From Roseiarcus sp963726105 (GTDB lineage Bacteria > Pseudomonadota > Alphaproteobacteria > Rhizobiales > Beijerinckiaceae), in NCBI GenBank assembly GCA_963726105.1, contig CAVSBJ010000004.1, positions 186,001 through 250,000 of the forward strand: a stretch of 64,000 nucleotides of DNA, in the 5' to 3' direction. The position numbers and the translations under genes were made by a program. Shown here in pieces: positions 32,331 to 41,095 of this stretch. How positions within the stretch are numbered: position 1 is the stretch's first letter; every line of letters starts with the position of its first letter. Under the pieces are notes generated by a model that was not told the DNA's origin, searched no databases, and saw only the letters and a list, made by a program, of their open reading frames with translations.

Positions 32331-33635
32331 ATGCTGGAAGACAAGGATCGCATCTTCACTAACCTTTATGGCCTTGGCGATCGCGGCCTCAAAGGAGCGC
32401 GAGCGCGCGGCAATTGGGATGGGACCAGGGCGCTCATCAACAAGGGGCGCGACTGGATCATCGCCGAAATGAAGGCCTCAGGCTTGCGGGGCCGCGGGGG
32501 GGCGGGGTTCCCCACCGGTCTCAAATGGTCGTTCATGCCGAAGACCATCGATCCCAAGCGCCCACACTACCTCGTTATCAACGCCGACGAATCGGAGCCG
32601 GGGACCTGCAAGGATCGCGAGATCATGCGGAACGATCCGCATACGCTGGTCGAAGGCGCATTGCTCGCGTCATTCGCTATGGGCGCACACGCGGCCTACA
32701 TTTATGTGCGCGGCGAATTCATCAAAGAGCGCACAAATCTCCAGGGTGCAGTCGAGGAGGCCTACGAGGCCAGTCTCATCGGCAAGGACAATGTTCACGG
32801 CTGGCCATTCGATCTCTACGTCCATCATGGCGCGGGAGCCTATATTTGCGGCGAAGAAACGGCGATGCTTGAATCGATCGAGGGCAAAAAAGGCATGCCG
32901 CGCATGAAGCCGCCCTTTCCCGCCGGCATGGGGCTGTACGGTTCCCCCACTACTGTTAACAACGTCGAGTCGATCGCCGTGGCGCCGACAATTTTGCGTC
33001 GTGGCGCGTCCTGGTTCACAAGTTTTGGGGCTCCTAACAATTTTGGCACCAAGGTCTTCAGCATCTCAGGTCACGTCAACAGGCCGTGCAACGTTGAAGA
33101 GGCGATGTCGATCCCGTTCCGCGAGCTGATTGAAAAGCATTGCGGCGGCGTGCGCGGTGGCTGGGACAATCTGCTCGCAGTCATTCCCGGAGGGGCGTCT
33201 GTGCGTCTCGTCCCTGCCCCTCAGATCATTGACTGCCCGATGGACTTCGATTCGCTCGCGAAGCTCAAGTCCGGTCTCGGCACAGCCGCCGCGATCGTGA
33301 TGGACAAGTCGACCGACATCATCCGCGCTATCGCGCGTTTGTCATATTTTTATAAGCACGAAAGCTGCGGCCAGTGCACGCCGTGCCGCGAAGGCGCTGG
33401 ATGGATGTGGCGCGTGATGGAGCGTATGGTTCAGGGTCGCGCGCAAAAGCGCGAAATCGACATGCTGCTCGACGTGACCAAGCAGGTCGAAGGGCACACG
33501 ATTTGCGCCCTCGGCGACGCAGCCGCATGGCCAATTCAGGGGCTCATCGCCCATTTCCGACCCGAGATCGAGCGGCGCATTGACCAATACGCCGCCAATC
33601 CGCACAGCGAGCCGGCGCTCGCGGCGGCGGAGTAG
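32331..33635 (+). CDS. nuoF: NADH-quinone oxidoreductase subunit F (NADH/FMN site)
   Basis: The protein has 434 residues. The FMN/NADH-binding glycine-rich segment is GLRGRGGAGFPTGLKWSFMP. HHGAGAYICGEETAMLESIE and GLYGSPTTVNNVESIAVAPT are family signatures. N3 [4Fe-4S] ligands are ESCGQCTPCREG and a distal cysteine in GHTICALGDAAAW. This is the entry point for electrons from NADH. Confidence 0.97.
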   Translation: MLEDKDRIFTNLYGLGDRGLKGARARGNWDGTRALINKGRDWIIAEMKASGLRGRGGAGFPTGLKWSFMPKTIDPKRPHYLVINADESEPGTCKDREIMRNDPHTLVEGALLASFAMGAHAAYIYVRGEFIKERTNLQGAVEEAYEASLIGKDNVHGWPFDLYVHHGAGAYICGEETAMLESIEGKKGMPRMKPPFPAGMGLYGSPTTVNNVESIAVAPTILRRGASWFTSFGAPNNFGTKVFSISGHVNRPCNVEEAMSIPFRELIEKHCGGVRGGWDNLLAVIPGGASVRLVPAPQIIDCPMDFDSLAKLKSGLGTAAAIVMDKSTDIIRAIARLSYFYKHESCGQCTPCREGAGWMWRVMERMVQGRAQKREIDMLLDVTKQVEGHTICALGDAAAWPIQGLIAHFRPEIERRIDQYAANPHSEPALAAAE

Positions 33636-33638
33636 GGC

Positions 33639-34107
33639 ATGACGCACTACATTTCCCAGCTCAACATCGGCCGGTTCCGTTATCCGACCGACGATCCCCA
33701 CATGGCCGCCTTCATGACGAACCTCGATCGCATCAACGCTCTCGCGGAGCGCAGCGAGGGATTCGTGTGGCGGCTCAAGGACGAAAGCAACAATGCGACT
33801 GCGATCCGTCCTGCAGGCGACCCGACGATGGCGGTCAACCTGTCGGTGTGGGAGAATGTGGAAGTGCTCGAGCGCTTTGTGTGGGCGACAGTCCACAAGC
33901 AGTTCTACAGCCGCAAGGGCGAATGGGTTCGAAAGCCCTCAGGCGCCGCATTTTGTTATGTGGTCGATACCGGCTGGGCATATTCCGGACTTGGAAGAGG
34001 CGATGGCGCGACTCGATCATCTAGCGCGGAACGGCGATAGCGACTTTGCCTTCGGCTGGAGCCATCTGGCGCATATCAAGGCGTGGATGAGCCAGAAATG
34101 CGGGTAA
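33639..34107 (+). pseudogene. DUF3291 domain protein within the nuo operon, frameshifted
   Basis: ATG at 33639 begins MTHYISQLNIGRFRYPTDDP and continues through VNLSVWENVEVLERFVWATV to about 33945 (KPSGA). There the family's next segment appears in the +1 frame instead: PHFVMWSIPAGHIPDLEEAM, then LDHLARNGDSDFAFGW, ending KAWMSQKCG at 34107. Joined, the two halves make a complete DUF3291 protein of about 155 residues. DUF3291 is an uncharacterised dimeric alpha/beta-barrel family. It starts 3 nt after nuoF and precedes nuoG by about 100 nt, so it is co-transcribed with complex I, an unusual place. Either the gene is broken or a base is miscalled near 33945. Confidence 0.75.
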
Positions 34108-34209
34108 GTGCGGGCGAGGGAGCCTATTTCCCTAGGGCGCTGATGGTGTCTGCGAGTCGGATGAGATGACCATTGATCGCATGTTGGCCTTCCGTGGGGT
34201 GATCAGCGC

Positions 34210-36275
34210 GTGAGCAAGATTGTCATCGACGGCAAGGAACTCGACGTTCCGGCCGAATACACACTTCTTCAGGCTTGTGAGGCGGCGGGCGCCGAAATTC
34301 CACGCTTCTGCTTCCACGAGCGGCTGTCGATTGCCGGCAACTGCCGGATGTGCCTCGTCGAAGTGAAAGGCGGACCGCCCAAGCCGACGGCCTCCTGCGC
34401 CATGGCGGTCAAAGACTTGCGCCCCGGCCCGAACGGCGAACCGCCGGTCGTGCTGACCAACTCGCCGATGGCCCGCAAGGCGCGCAAGGGCACAATGGAA
34501 TTTCTGCTGATCAACCATCCACTCGATTGCCCGATCTGCGACCAGGGCGGCGAATGCGATCTCCAAGATCAGGCGATGGCCTATGGCGCCGACTCCTCTC
34601 GCTTCGCCGAGAACAAGCGCGCCGTTGAAGACAAATACATCGGGGCGCTCGTCAAGACCTCGATGAACCGATGCATACAATGCACCCGGTGCGTGCGCTT
34701 TGTAACAGAAGTAGCCGGTGTTCCAGAACTCGGTGCGATCGGCCGCGGCGAGGACATGGAGATCACCTCCTATCTTCAAGAAGCTTTGAGCTCGGAGCTT
34801 CAGGGGAACGTTGTCGATCTCTGTCCCGTCGGCGCCTTGACCTCGAAACCGACGGCATTTCATGCCCGTCCGTGGGAGTACGCCAAGACCGAATCGATCG
34901 ACGTTATGGACGCGCTTGGGTCCTCGATCCGAATCGATGCGCGCGGGCGCGAGGTCGTGCGCATCCTGCCGCGTGTCAATGATGCGATTAACGAGGAATG
35001 GATTTCCGACAAGACACGGCACGTTGTCGACGGTTTGAAGACGCAGCGACTCGATCGCCCCTATGTTCGTGTCGACGGACGGCTCCGGCCCGCGAGCTGG
35101 GCGGAGGCTTTTTCGACGGTAGCAGCCAAGGTTGCCGCCGCTGCTCCCTCCCGGATCGGGGCAATGGTCGGCGACCTGGCGACGGTCGAAGAAATGTTCG
35201 CGCTCAAGTTGCTTCTCGCCAAGCTCGGCTCAACCAACATCGACTGCCGTCAGGATGGCTCCAGACTGCATCCCAAATTTGGCCGCGCGTCGTATCTTTT
35301 CAACTCCACGATCGCCGGCATCGACCAGGCTGACGCTATTCTCATCGTCGGCTCGAACCCACGCCATGAGGCGCCAGTCCTCAACGCGCGTATCCGCAAG
35401 CGGTGGCTAAAGGCCGGCGCGCCAATAGGCGTTATCGGCCCCATCGCCGATCTGACGTACAGGCACAACTACTTGGGCGCAGGCCCCGAGACGCTCGCGC
35501 AGGCTTGGGAGAAGCCACTAGTGGGCGTAACTAAGCCGATGGTGATCGTTGGCGCTGGGGCTTTCGCGAGACCGGATGGCGTCGCTGTACTGGCGAGCCT
35601 CGCCAAGGCCGCCCTCGCGGCGGGCGTCGTGAGGGACGGGTGGAACGGTTTCAACGTACTGCACGGCGCAGCGTCGCGTGTCGGGGGCCTTGATCTGGGC
35701 CTTGTGCCTGGCGAAGGGGGGCTCGACGCGCCAGCTATGGCGAAGGCGAACGCGCTCGACGTGCTGTTCAACCTCGGCGCTGACGAGATTAGCATCGAGC
35801 CGGGCGCCTTCGTGGTCTATCTCGGCACACATGGCGACCGTGGCGCCCATCGGGCGGACGTCATTCTGCCGGGTGCTGCCTATACAGAAAAGACAGGCAT
35901 TTACGTCAACACCGAAGGCAGGCCGCAGTTCGCAGAACGCGCAGTGTTCCCGCCGGGAGACGCGCGTGAAGATTGGTCCATTCTGCGTGCGCTATCGGAC
36001 ACGCTGAGCGCCAAGCTGCCATTCGATTCGCTCGCCCAATTGCGCGCGGCGCTCGCCGTCGCTTACCCCTTCCTGGTGCGCTTCGACGTCGTCGCGCCGA
36101 GCGGACGCAAGCGTTTTCGACTCGATCGCCGCGCTCGGCGGCGCCGTCGACAAAGCGCCGTTCGTTCCCTGCCATCTCCGACTTCTATCTTACTAATCCG
36201 ATCGCGCGCGCCTCTCGCGTCATGGCCGAATGTTCGGCTCTCGCGCGAGGCGTTCAGCGTCAGGCGGCGGAATAG
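34210..36275 (+). CDS. nuoG: NADH-quinone oxidoreductase subunit G, reading frame disrupted near the 3' end
   Basis: The start gives MSKIVIDGKELDVPAEYTLL. Iron-sulfur ligands are intact: NCRMCLVEV (N1b [2Fe-2S]), HPLDCPICDQGGECDLQDQA (N5), RCIQCTRCVRF (N4). A molybdopterin-oxidoreductase-like domain follows (GADEISIEPGAF, RADVILPGAAYTEKTGIYVN, RPQFAERAVFPPG). The frame stays normal to about 36100 (FDVVAPS). Family sequence then continues in the +1 frame (DASVFDSIAALGGAVDKAPF) and, near 36165, shifts again (AISDFYLTNPIARASRVMAE), ending at 36275. Read literally, the first frame instead runs on to 36516 into nuoH with arginine-rich nonsense. Two indels within 65 nt of an otherwise conserved gene suggest sequence error or a recent mutation pair. 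Confidence 0.9.
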
Positions 36276-36425
36276 CATCGATGAGCACCGCCTCTCCCAG
36301 CAGACCGTCGTCTTCGTCCTCCCTCGCCGTAATCGGCGTCGCCGCTGCGATTGTCGCCGTCATCATCGTCGCGGTTCTGGCGTGGTTGATAAGCGGAGGG
36401 CTATTTCGCTGCGTTCGGGCACTGG

Positions 36426-37460
36426 ATGCACACAACCGCCGTCGGGACGGCGCTTCGCTACCTCCTCGAGAGCTTGGTGCTGCTCGTCTGTGTGCTCCTG
36501 TCGACGGCCGCGCTAATCTACATTCAACGAAAGATCTGGGGAGCCGTACAGCTGAGACGCGGCCCCAACGTGGTTGGACCTTGGGGTATCCTTCAGCCGT
36601 TCGCGGACTTCTTCAAGTTTATCCTCAAGGAGCCGATCATCCCCGCGAGCGCGAACAAGGGCGTGTTCCTGCTCGCTCCGCTCGTCTCCGTTGAGCTCGC
36701 CTTCGCCGCGTGGGCGGTCATTCCGGTCTCGGACGGGTGGGTGGTCGCGGACATCAACGTTGGGCTCCTTTATCTCTTCGCAGTTTCCTCGCTTGGCGTG
36801 TACGGCGTCATCATGGCGGGGTGGGCGTCCAATTCGAAATATGCGCTGCTCTCGGCGCTACGCGCAGCCGCGCAGATGGTTTCCTACGAGGTCTCGATCG
36901 GCTTTGTGATCGTGACGGTGGTGCTATGCGCAGGCTCGGTCAACCTGAGCGACATTGTCCGCGCCCAGGACACTCGGTTTGGCTTCTTCGGTTGGTACTG
37001 GCTGCCACTCTTCCCGATGTTCATTGTTTTCTTTGTTTCGGCCCTTGCCGAGACGAATCGGCCTCCGTTCGATTTGACCGAAGCGGAGTCGGAGCTGGTC
37101 GCCGGCTACACGGTCGAGTATTCCGCCTCGCTGTTCCTGCTGCAGTTCCTGACCGAGCTAGTCGCACTGCTCACCATGGGCTCGTTGGCCGCGGTTTTAT
37201 TCCTTGGCGGATGGCTCTCGCCGCTGCCGTTTCCACCATTCACATGGATACCGGGGGTGATCTGGTTCTTGATCAAGGCCTGGGGGGTCGTTTTCTGCTT
37301 TTTGATGGTCACTGCCTTCGTCCCGCGCTATCGCTACGATCAGTTGATGCGCTTGGGCTGGAAGGTGTTCCTGCCGATTTCTCTGGTCATGGTGGTGGTG
37401 GTTGCCGGAGCGCTCGAATTTACCGGTCTCGGGGCGAGCCCCTCGAGCCCGTTGCACTGA
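36426..37460 (+). CDS. nuoH: NADH-quinone oxidoreductase subunit H
   Basis: The protein has 344 residues with eight predicted TM helices. Conserved segments: ERKI-type loop IYIQRKIWGAVQLRRGPNVV, GWASNSKYALLSALRAAAQM, SYEVSIGFVIV, and ETNRPPFDLTEAESELVAGY with the acidic residues that connect the quinone chamber to the proton path. It anchors the peripheral arm to the membrane. About 150 nt separates it from the end of nuoG family sequence at 36275. Confidence 0.96.
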   Translation: MHTTAVGTALRYLLESLVLLVCVLLSTAALIYIQRKIWGAVQLRRGPNVVGPWGILQPFADFFKFILKEPIIPASANKGVFLLAPLVSVELAFAAWAVIPVSDGWVVADINVGLLYLFAVSSLGVYGVIMAGWASNSKYALLSALRAAAQMVSYEVSIGFVIVTVVLCAGSVNLSDIVRAQDTRFGFFGWYWLPLFPMFIVFFVSALAETNRPPFDLTEAESELVAGYTVEYSASLFLLQFLTELVALLTMGSLAAVLFLGGWLSPLPFPPFTWIPGVIWFLIKAWGVVFCFLMVTAFVPRYRYDQLMRLGWKVFLPISLVMVVVVAGALEFTGLGASPSSPLH

Positions 37461-37474
37461 AGGAGAGAAAGGCA

Positions 37475-37969
37475 ATGGCTCTCAGGCTCGCCCATTCGGC
37501 TAGGTCTCTGTTCCTGACAGAGTTCCTTTCCGCGTTCGGGTTGTCGATTCGCTATATGTTCAAGCCCCGGGCGACGCTCAACTATCCGCATGAGAAGTCG
37601 CCGCTGAGCCCCCGCTTCCGTGGAGAGCATGCGCTGCGCCGCTATCCGAATGGCGAGGAGCGATGCATAGCCTGCAAGCTGTGCGAGGCGATTTGTCCGG
37701 CTCAGGCGATCACGATCGAGGCAGGACCTCGGCGCAATGACGGCACCCGCCGCACCACGCGCTACGACATCGACATGGTCAAGTGCATCTACTGCGGGAT
37801 GTGCCAGGAGGCCTGCCCGGTGGACGCGATCGTTGAGGGGCCGAACTTCGAATTCTCGACCGAGACGCGCGAAGAGCTTTATTACGATAAGCAACGATTG
37901 CTAGCCAATGGCGATCGCTGGGAGAGGGAGTTGGCCCGCAACATCGCGCTTGACGCCCCGTATCGATAA
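37475..37969 (+). CDS. nuoI: NADH-quinone oxidoreductase subunit I (two [4Fe-4S] clusters)
   Basis: ATG at 37475 follows AAGGAGAG and gives 164 residues. Two ferredoxin-type motifs bind clusters N6a and N6b: RCIACKLCEAICPAQAITIE and KCIYCGMCQEACPVDAIVEG. The N-terminal amphipathic helix (SLFLTEFLSAFGLSIRYMFK) lies on the membrane. It transfers electrons from NuoG towards NuoB. About 200 nt without a gene follow before nuoJ. Confidence 0.97.
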   Translation: MALRLAHSARSLFLTEFLSAFGLSIRYMFKPRATLNYPHEKSPLSPRFRGEHALRRYPNGEERCIACKLCEAICPAQAITIEAGPRRNDGTRRTTRYDIDMVKCIYCGMCQEACPVDAIVEGPNFEFSTETREELYYDKQRLLANGDRWERELARNIALDAPYR

Positions 37970-38168
37970 CGCCTTCGCTTTTCTGAGGAGAAGGGGTTGA
38001 CCACGGCCAGTGGAGTGAGGGGCCTTCTTCACGGGCGTGCTTGGAGGCTCGACGCGCCGCGCCGGGGGTGGCGCCAAGGAACGTGGCGCTCGTGCCGGTG
38101 CCCGCGCTGCCTGTTTCCGGCAAAGGAAAAAGGCAGTCGGGCAGGGGGACTATGACAAGAGGCGGACG

Positions 38169-38771
38169 ATGCAGGCCGATGTTTTCTTCTTTTGGATTTT
38201 AGCCCCGCTTTTGGTTGTGTCGGCTTTCGCCGTCATCGTGGCCAAAAATCCGGTGCATTCGGTCCTCTTTCTCATTCTTTCCTTCGTCTGTGCGGCCGGG
38301 CTGTTTCTGCTCATGGGCGCAGAATTCCTGGCGATGATCCTGGTCGTCGTCTATGTCGGTGCGGTCGCGGTGCTGTTCCTTTTCGTTGTCATGCTGCTCG
38401 ACGTGGACTTCGCCCGGTTAAGGCAGGGCTTCGTCGAGTACCTGCCGCAGGGGTTGCTGATTGCCTTGGTCGTGGCGATCGAGCTCATTTACGTCGTGTC
38501 GGGTCTCGGCCCCTCACAGCGGGCCGCAGCCGCGGCCACGCCCTCGGGCACGCTCAGCAACACGGCCGCGCTCGGGGAGGTGCTCTACACCCGCTATATC
38601 TACTTCTTTCAGGCGGCGGGAATGATTCTCCTCACCGCGATGATCGGAGCGATCGTTCTCACTCTTCACCACAAGCCCGGCGTCAAGCGTCAGGACGTTG
38701 GCGCGCAGGTGGCTCGCAACCCGGAAACCGCGGTCGAGGTACGCAAAGTTCCCTCGCGTGCCGGCATCTGA
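38169..38771 (+). CDS. nuoJ: NADH-quinone oxidoreductase subunit J
   Basis: ATG at 38169 gives 200 residues beginning MQADVFFFWILAPLLVVSAF; the longer frame upstream is a non-coding leader. Five TM helices are visible, including the pi-bulge helix region MGAEFLAMILVVVYVGAVAV with its acidic residue. The C-terminus after about residue 170 (KPGVKRQDVGAQVARNPETA) is a cytoplasmic tail typical of alphaproteobacteria. Confidence 0.96.
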   Translation: MQADVFFFWILAPLLVVSAFAVIVAKNPVHSVLFLILSFVCAAGLFLLMGAEFLAMILVVVYVGAVAVLFLFVVMLLDVDFARLRQGFVEYLPQGLLIALVVAIELIYVVSGLGPSQRAAAAATPSGTLSNTAALGEVLYTRYIYFFQAAGMILLTAMIGAIVLTLHHKPGVKRQDVGAQVARNPETAVEVRKVPSRAGI

Positions 38772-38783
38772 AAGATCACGCGG

Positions 38784-39092
38784 ATGGGCATCGACCTTGC
38801 AAACTACCTCACCCTTGCCGCGATCGTGTTCACGATCGGCATCGCCGGCATCATCCTGAACCACAAGAACATCATTATCATTTTGATGTCGGTCGAGCTC
38901 ATCCTTCTTGCCGTCAATATCAACCTCATCGCTTTCTCGACCTATTCAGGCGATCTGACCGGGCAGGCCTTCGCGCTCTTCATTCTGACAGTGGCTGCTG
39001 CGGAGGCAGCGATCGGCCTTGCGATCTTGGTGGCCTATTACCGCAATCGCGGCTCAATCGCGGTTGAGGACATCAATGCGTTGAAGGGCTGA
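38784..39092 (+). CDS. nuoK: NADH-quinone oxidoreductase subunit K
   Basis: The protein has 102 residues and three TM helices. It carries the two membrane-embedded glutamates of the family: MSVELILLAVNINLIAFS and TVAAAEAAIGLAILVAYYRN. It resembles the MrpC antiporter subunit and forms part of the proton path. It starts 12 nt after nuoJ and ends 5 nt before nuoL. Confidence 0.97.
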   Translation: MGIDLANYLTLAAIVFTIGIAGIILNHKNIIIILMSVELILLAVNINLIAFSTYSGDLTGQAFALFILTVAAAEAAIGLAILVAYYRNRGSIAVEDINALKG

Positions 39093-39097
39093 GATCG

Positions 39098-41095
39098 GTG
39101 TACCAGCTAATCGTTTTCCTGCCGCTTCTCGGTTTTCTGATCGCCGGCATTTTCGGGCCTTGGATTGGCGCGCGCGGCGCCGAATATGTCACCTGCGGCC
39201 TGCTCGGGGTTTGCTGTGTGCTCGCCTGGATCGCTTTCTTCATGGTCGCGGGCGGGTCGGACGCGCATGTTGCGATCGGAAATTGGTTCACCTCGGGCAA
39301 GCTCGCGGTCGCATGGGCTCTCCGCATCGACACGCTGACCGCCGTGATGTTGGTCGTGGTGACGACGGTGTCGTTTCTCGTCCATGTTTATTCCATTGGC
39401 TACATGTCGGACGACCCGTCCCGGCCCCGCTTCTTCGCTTACCTCTCACTGTTCACGTTCGCGATGTTGATGCTGGTGACGGCGGACAACCTTGTGCAAC
39501 TGTTCTTCGGCTGGGAGGGCGTCGGTTTGATGTCCTACCTGTTGATCGGCTTCTGGTACGATCGGCCCACCGCCAACGCCGCGGCCATCAAAGCTTTCGT
39601 CGTCAACCGGGTCGGTGACTTCGGCTTCTCGCTGGGCATCTTCCTCACGTACTATCTGACTGGTTCGGTCACCTTCGATCAGATATTTGCCGCCGCTCCC
39701 GGTCTTGCCGGCAAGACCGTGCACTTTATCGGCTTCGATTGGGACGCGGTCACGCTTGCCTGTTTGCTGCTCTTCATGGGGGCGATGGGCAAGTCGGCGC
39801 AGTTCCTGCTGCACACCTGGCTGCCCGATGCGATGGAAGGCCCGACTCCGGTTTCGGCCCTCATTCACGCCGCGACGATGGTGACGGCAGGCGTGTTCAT
39901 GGTAGCGAGACTCTCACCGCTATTCGAAATGTCGCCCACCGCGCTGGGTGTCGTCACGATCGTCGGTGGAACGACCGCCATCTTCGCTGCGACGGTTGGC
40001 CTGGTGCAAAACGACATCAAGAAAGTGATCGCCTACTCGACGTGTTCTCAGCTGGGCTACATGTTCGTGGCTCTCGGGGTCGGTGGCTACAGCCTCGGCG
40101 TTTTCCACCTTTTCACCCACGCCTTCTTTAAGGCTCTGTTGTTCCTCGGCGCTGGCTCAGTCATCACCGCGATGCATCATGAACAGGACATGCGCGTGAT
40201 GGGCGGATTGCGTAAAGAGATCCCGTTCACCTTTTGGATGATGATGATTGGAACGCTTTCGCTGACCGGGGTTGGCATTCCGCTGACGTCGCTTGGTTTT
40301 GCCGGTTTCGTCTCGAAGGACGCGATCATCGAGGCCGCATTTGCCTCGCACCGCTACGGCGCGCTCTATGGATTTCTGTGCACCGACATCGCCGCTGCGC
40401 TGACCGCGTTCTATTCGTGGCGCCTGATGTTCATGACTTTCTTCGGGCAGCGTGGCGACTGGGCGGCGAGTCTTGCCAGCGCGCATGATGCTCATGGACA
40501 TGGAGATCATAGTCACGGGGATCATCCCGCGCATGAATCACCACTCGTTATGTTGGTCCCGCTCGGAGTTTTGGCGGCAGGGGCGACGTTCGCCGGAACG
40601 GCTTTCCGCCACCTCTTCATCGGCGGAGGTTACGAATTGTTCTGGCGCCAATCCCTGTTCCTCGGTCCGGGCAATCATCTTCTCGAGGACATGGAGCACG
40701 TGTCTGCGTTGGTATCGTTGTCACCAAGCCTTTTCATGCTCGGTGGGTTCCTGGTCGCCTATTACATGTACGTAGTCGACCGAACCGCGCCGCAGCGACT
40801 CGCCTCCGATTTTCCAGCGCTCTATCGCTTCCTACTCAACAAGTGGTACTTCGACGAACTCTACGACTTCCTCTTCGTTCGTCCTGCCTTCGCCATCGGC
40901 CGCTTGTTTTGGAAGGGCGGTGACGGCGCGATCATCGACGGGCTGGGACCGGACGGCATATCGGCTCGCGTTCTTGATATCGCCCGGAACTCGGTGCGCC
41001 TGCAAACCGGCTACGTCTACCACTACGCTTTCGCGATGCTATTAGGCGCCGCGGCGCTGACGACCTGGTATCTGTTCGGCGGGGTCACGCGATGA
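39098..41095 (+). CDS. nuoL: NADH-quinone oxidoreductase subunit L (proton pump)
   Basis: The protein has 665 residues with a GTG start. Antiporter-like core: FFGWEGVGLMSYLLIGFWYD, the lysine region GKSAQFLLHTWLPDAMEGPT with PVSALIHAATMVTAGVFMVA, and AYSTCSQLGYMFVALGVGGY. A histidine-rich loop (DAHGHGDHSHGDHPAHES, about residues 465-482) lies between late helices and may bind metal or simply be a loop expansion. The C-terminal part includes the long lateral helix seen in NuoL. The stop overlaps the nuoM start (ATGA). Confidence 0.97.
   Translation: MYQLIVFLPLLGFLIAGIFGPWIGARGAEYVTCGLLGVCCVLAWIAFFMVAGGSDAHVAIGNWFTSGKLAVAWALRIDTLTAVMLVVVTTVSFLVHVYSIGYMSDDPSRPRFFAYLSLFTFAMLMLVTADNLVQLFFGWEGVGLMSYLLIGFWYDRPTANAAAIKAFVVNRVGDFGFSLGIFLTYYLTGSVTFDQIFAAAPGLAGKTVHFIGFDWDAVTLACLLLFMGAMGKSAQFLLHTWLPDAMEGPTPVSALIHAATMVTAGVFMVARLSPLFEMSPTALGVVTIVGGTTAIFAATVGLVQNDIKKVIAYSTCSQLGYMFVALGVGGYSLGVFHLFTHAFFKALLFLGAGSVITAMHHEQDMRVMGGLRKEIPFTFWMMMIGTLSLTGVGIPLTSLGFAGFVSKDAIIEAAFASHRYGALYGFLCTDIAAALTAFYSWRLMFMTFFGQRGDWAASLASAHDAHGHGDHSHGDHPAHESPLVMLVPLGVLAAGATFAGTAFRHLFIGGGYELFWRQSLFLGPGNHLLEDMEHVSALVSLSPSLFMLGGFLVAYYMYVVDRTAPQRLASDFPALYRFLLNKWYFDELYDFLFVRPAFAIGRLFWKGGDGAIIDGLGPDGISARVLDIARNSVRLQTGYVYHYAFAMLLGAAALTTWYLFGGVTR

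Noticed and set aside
36281..36694. Frame starting MSTASPSRPSSSSSLAVIGV with one TM segment between nuoG and nuoH
   Set aside because: It runs far into nuoH in another frame and becomes arginine-rich; only the first 45 residues look like protein, so a gene is not supported.
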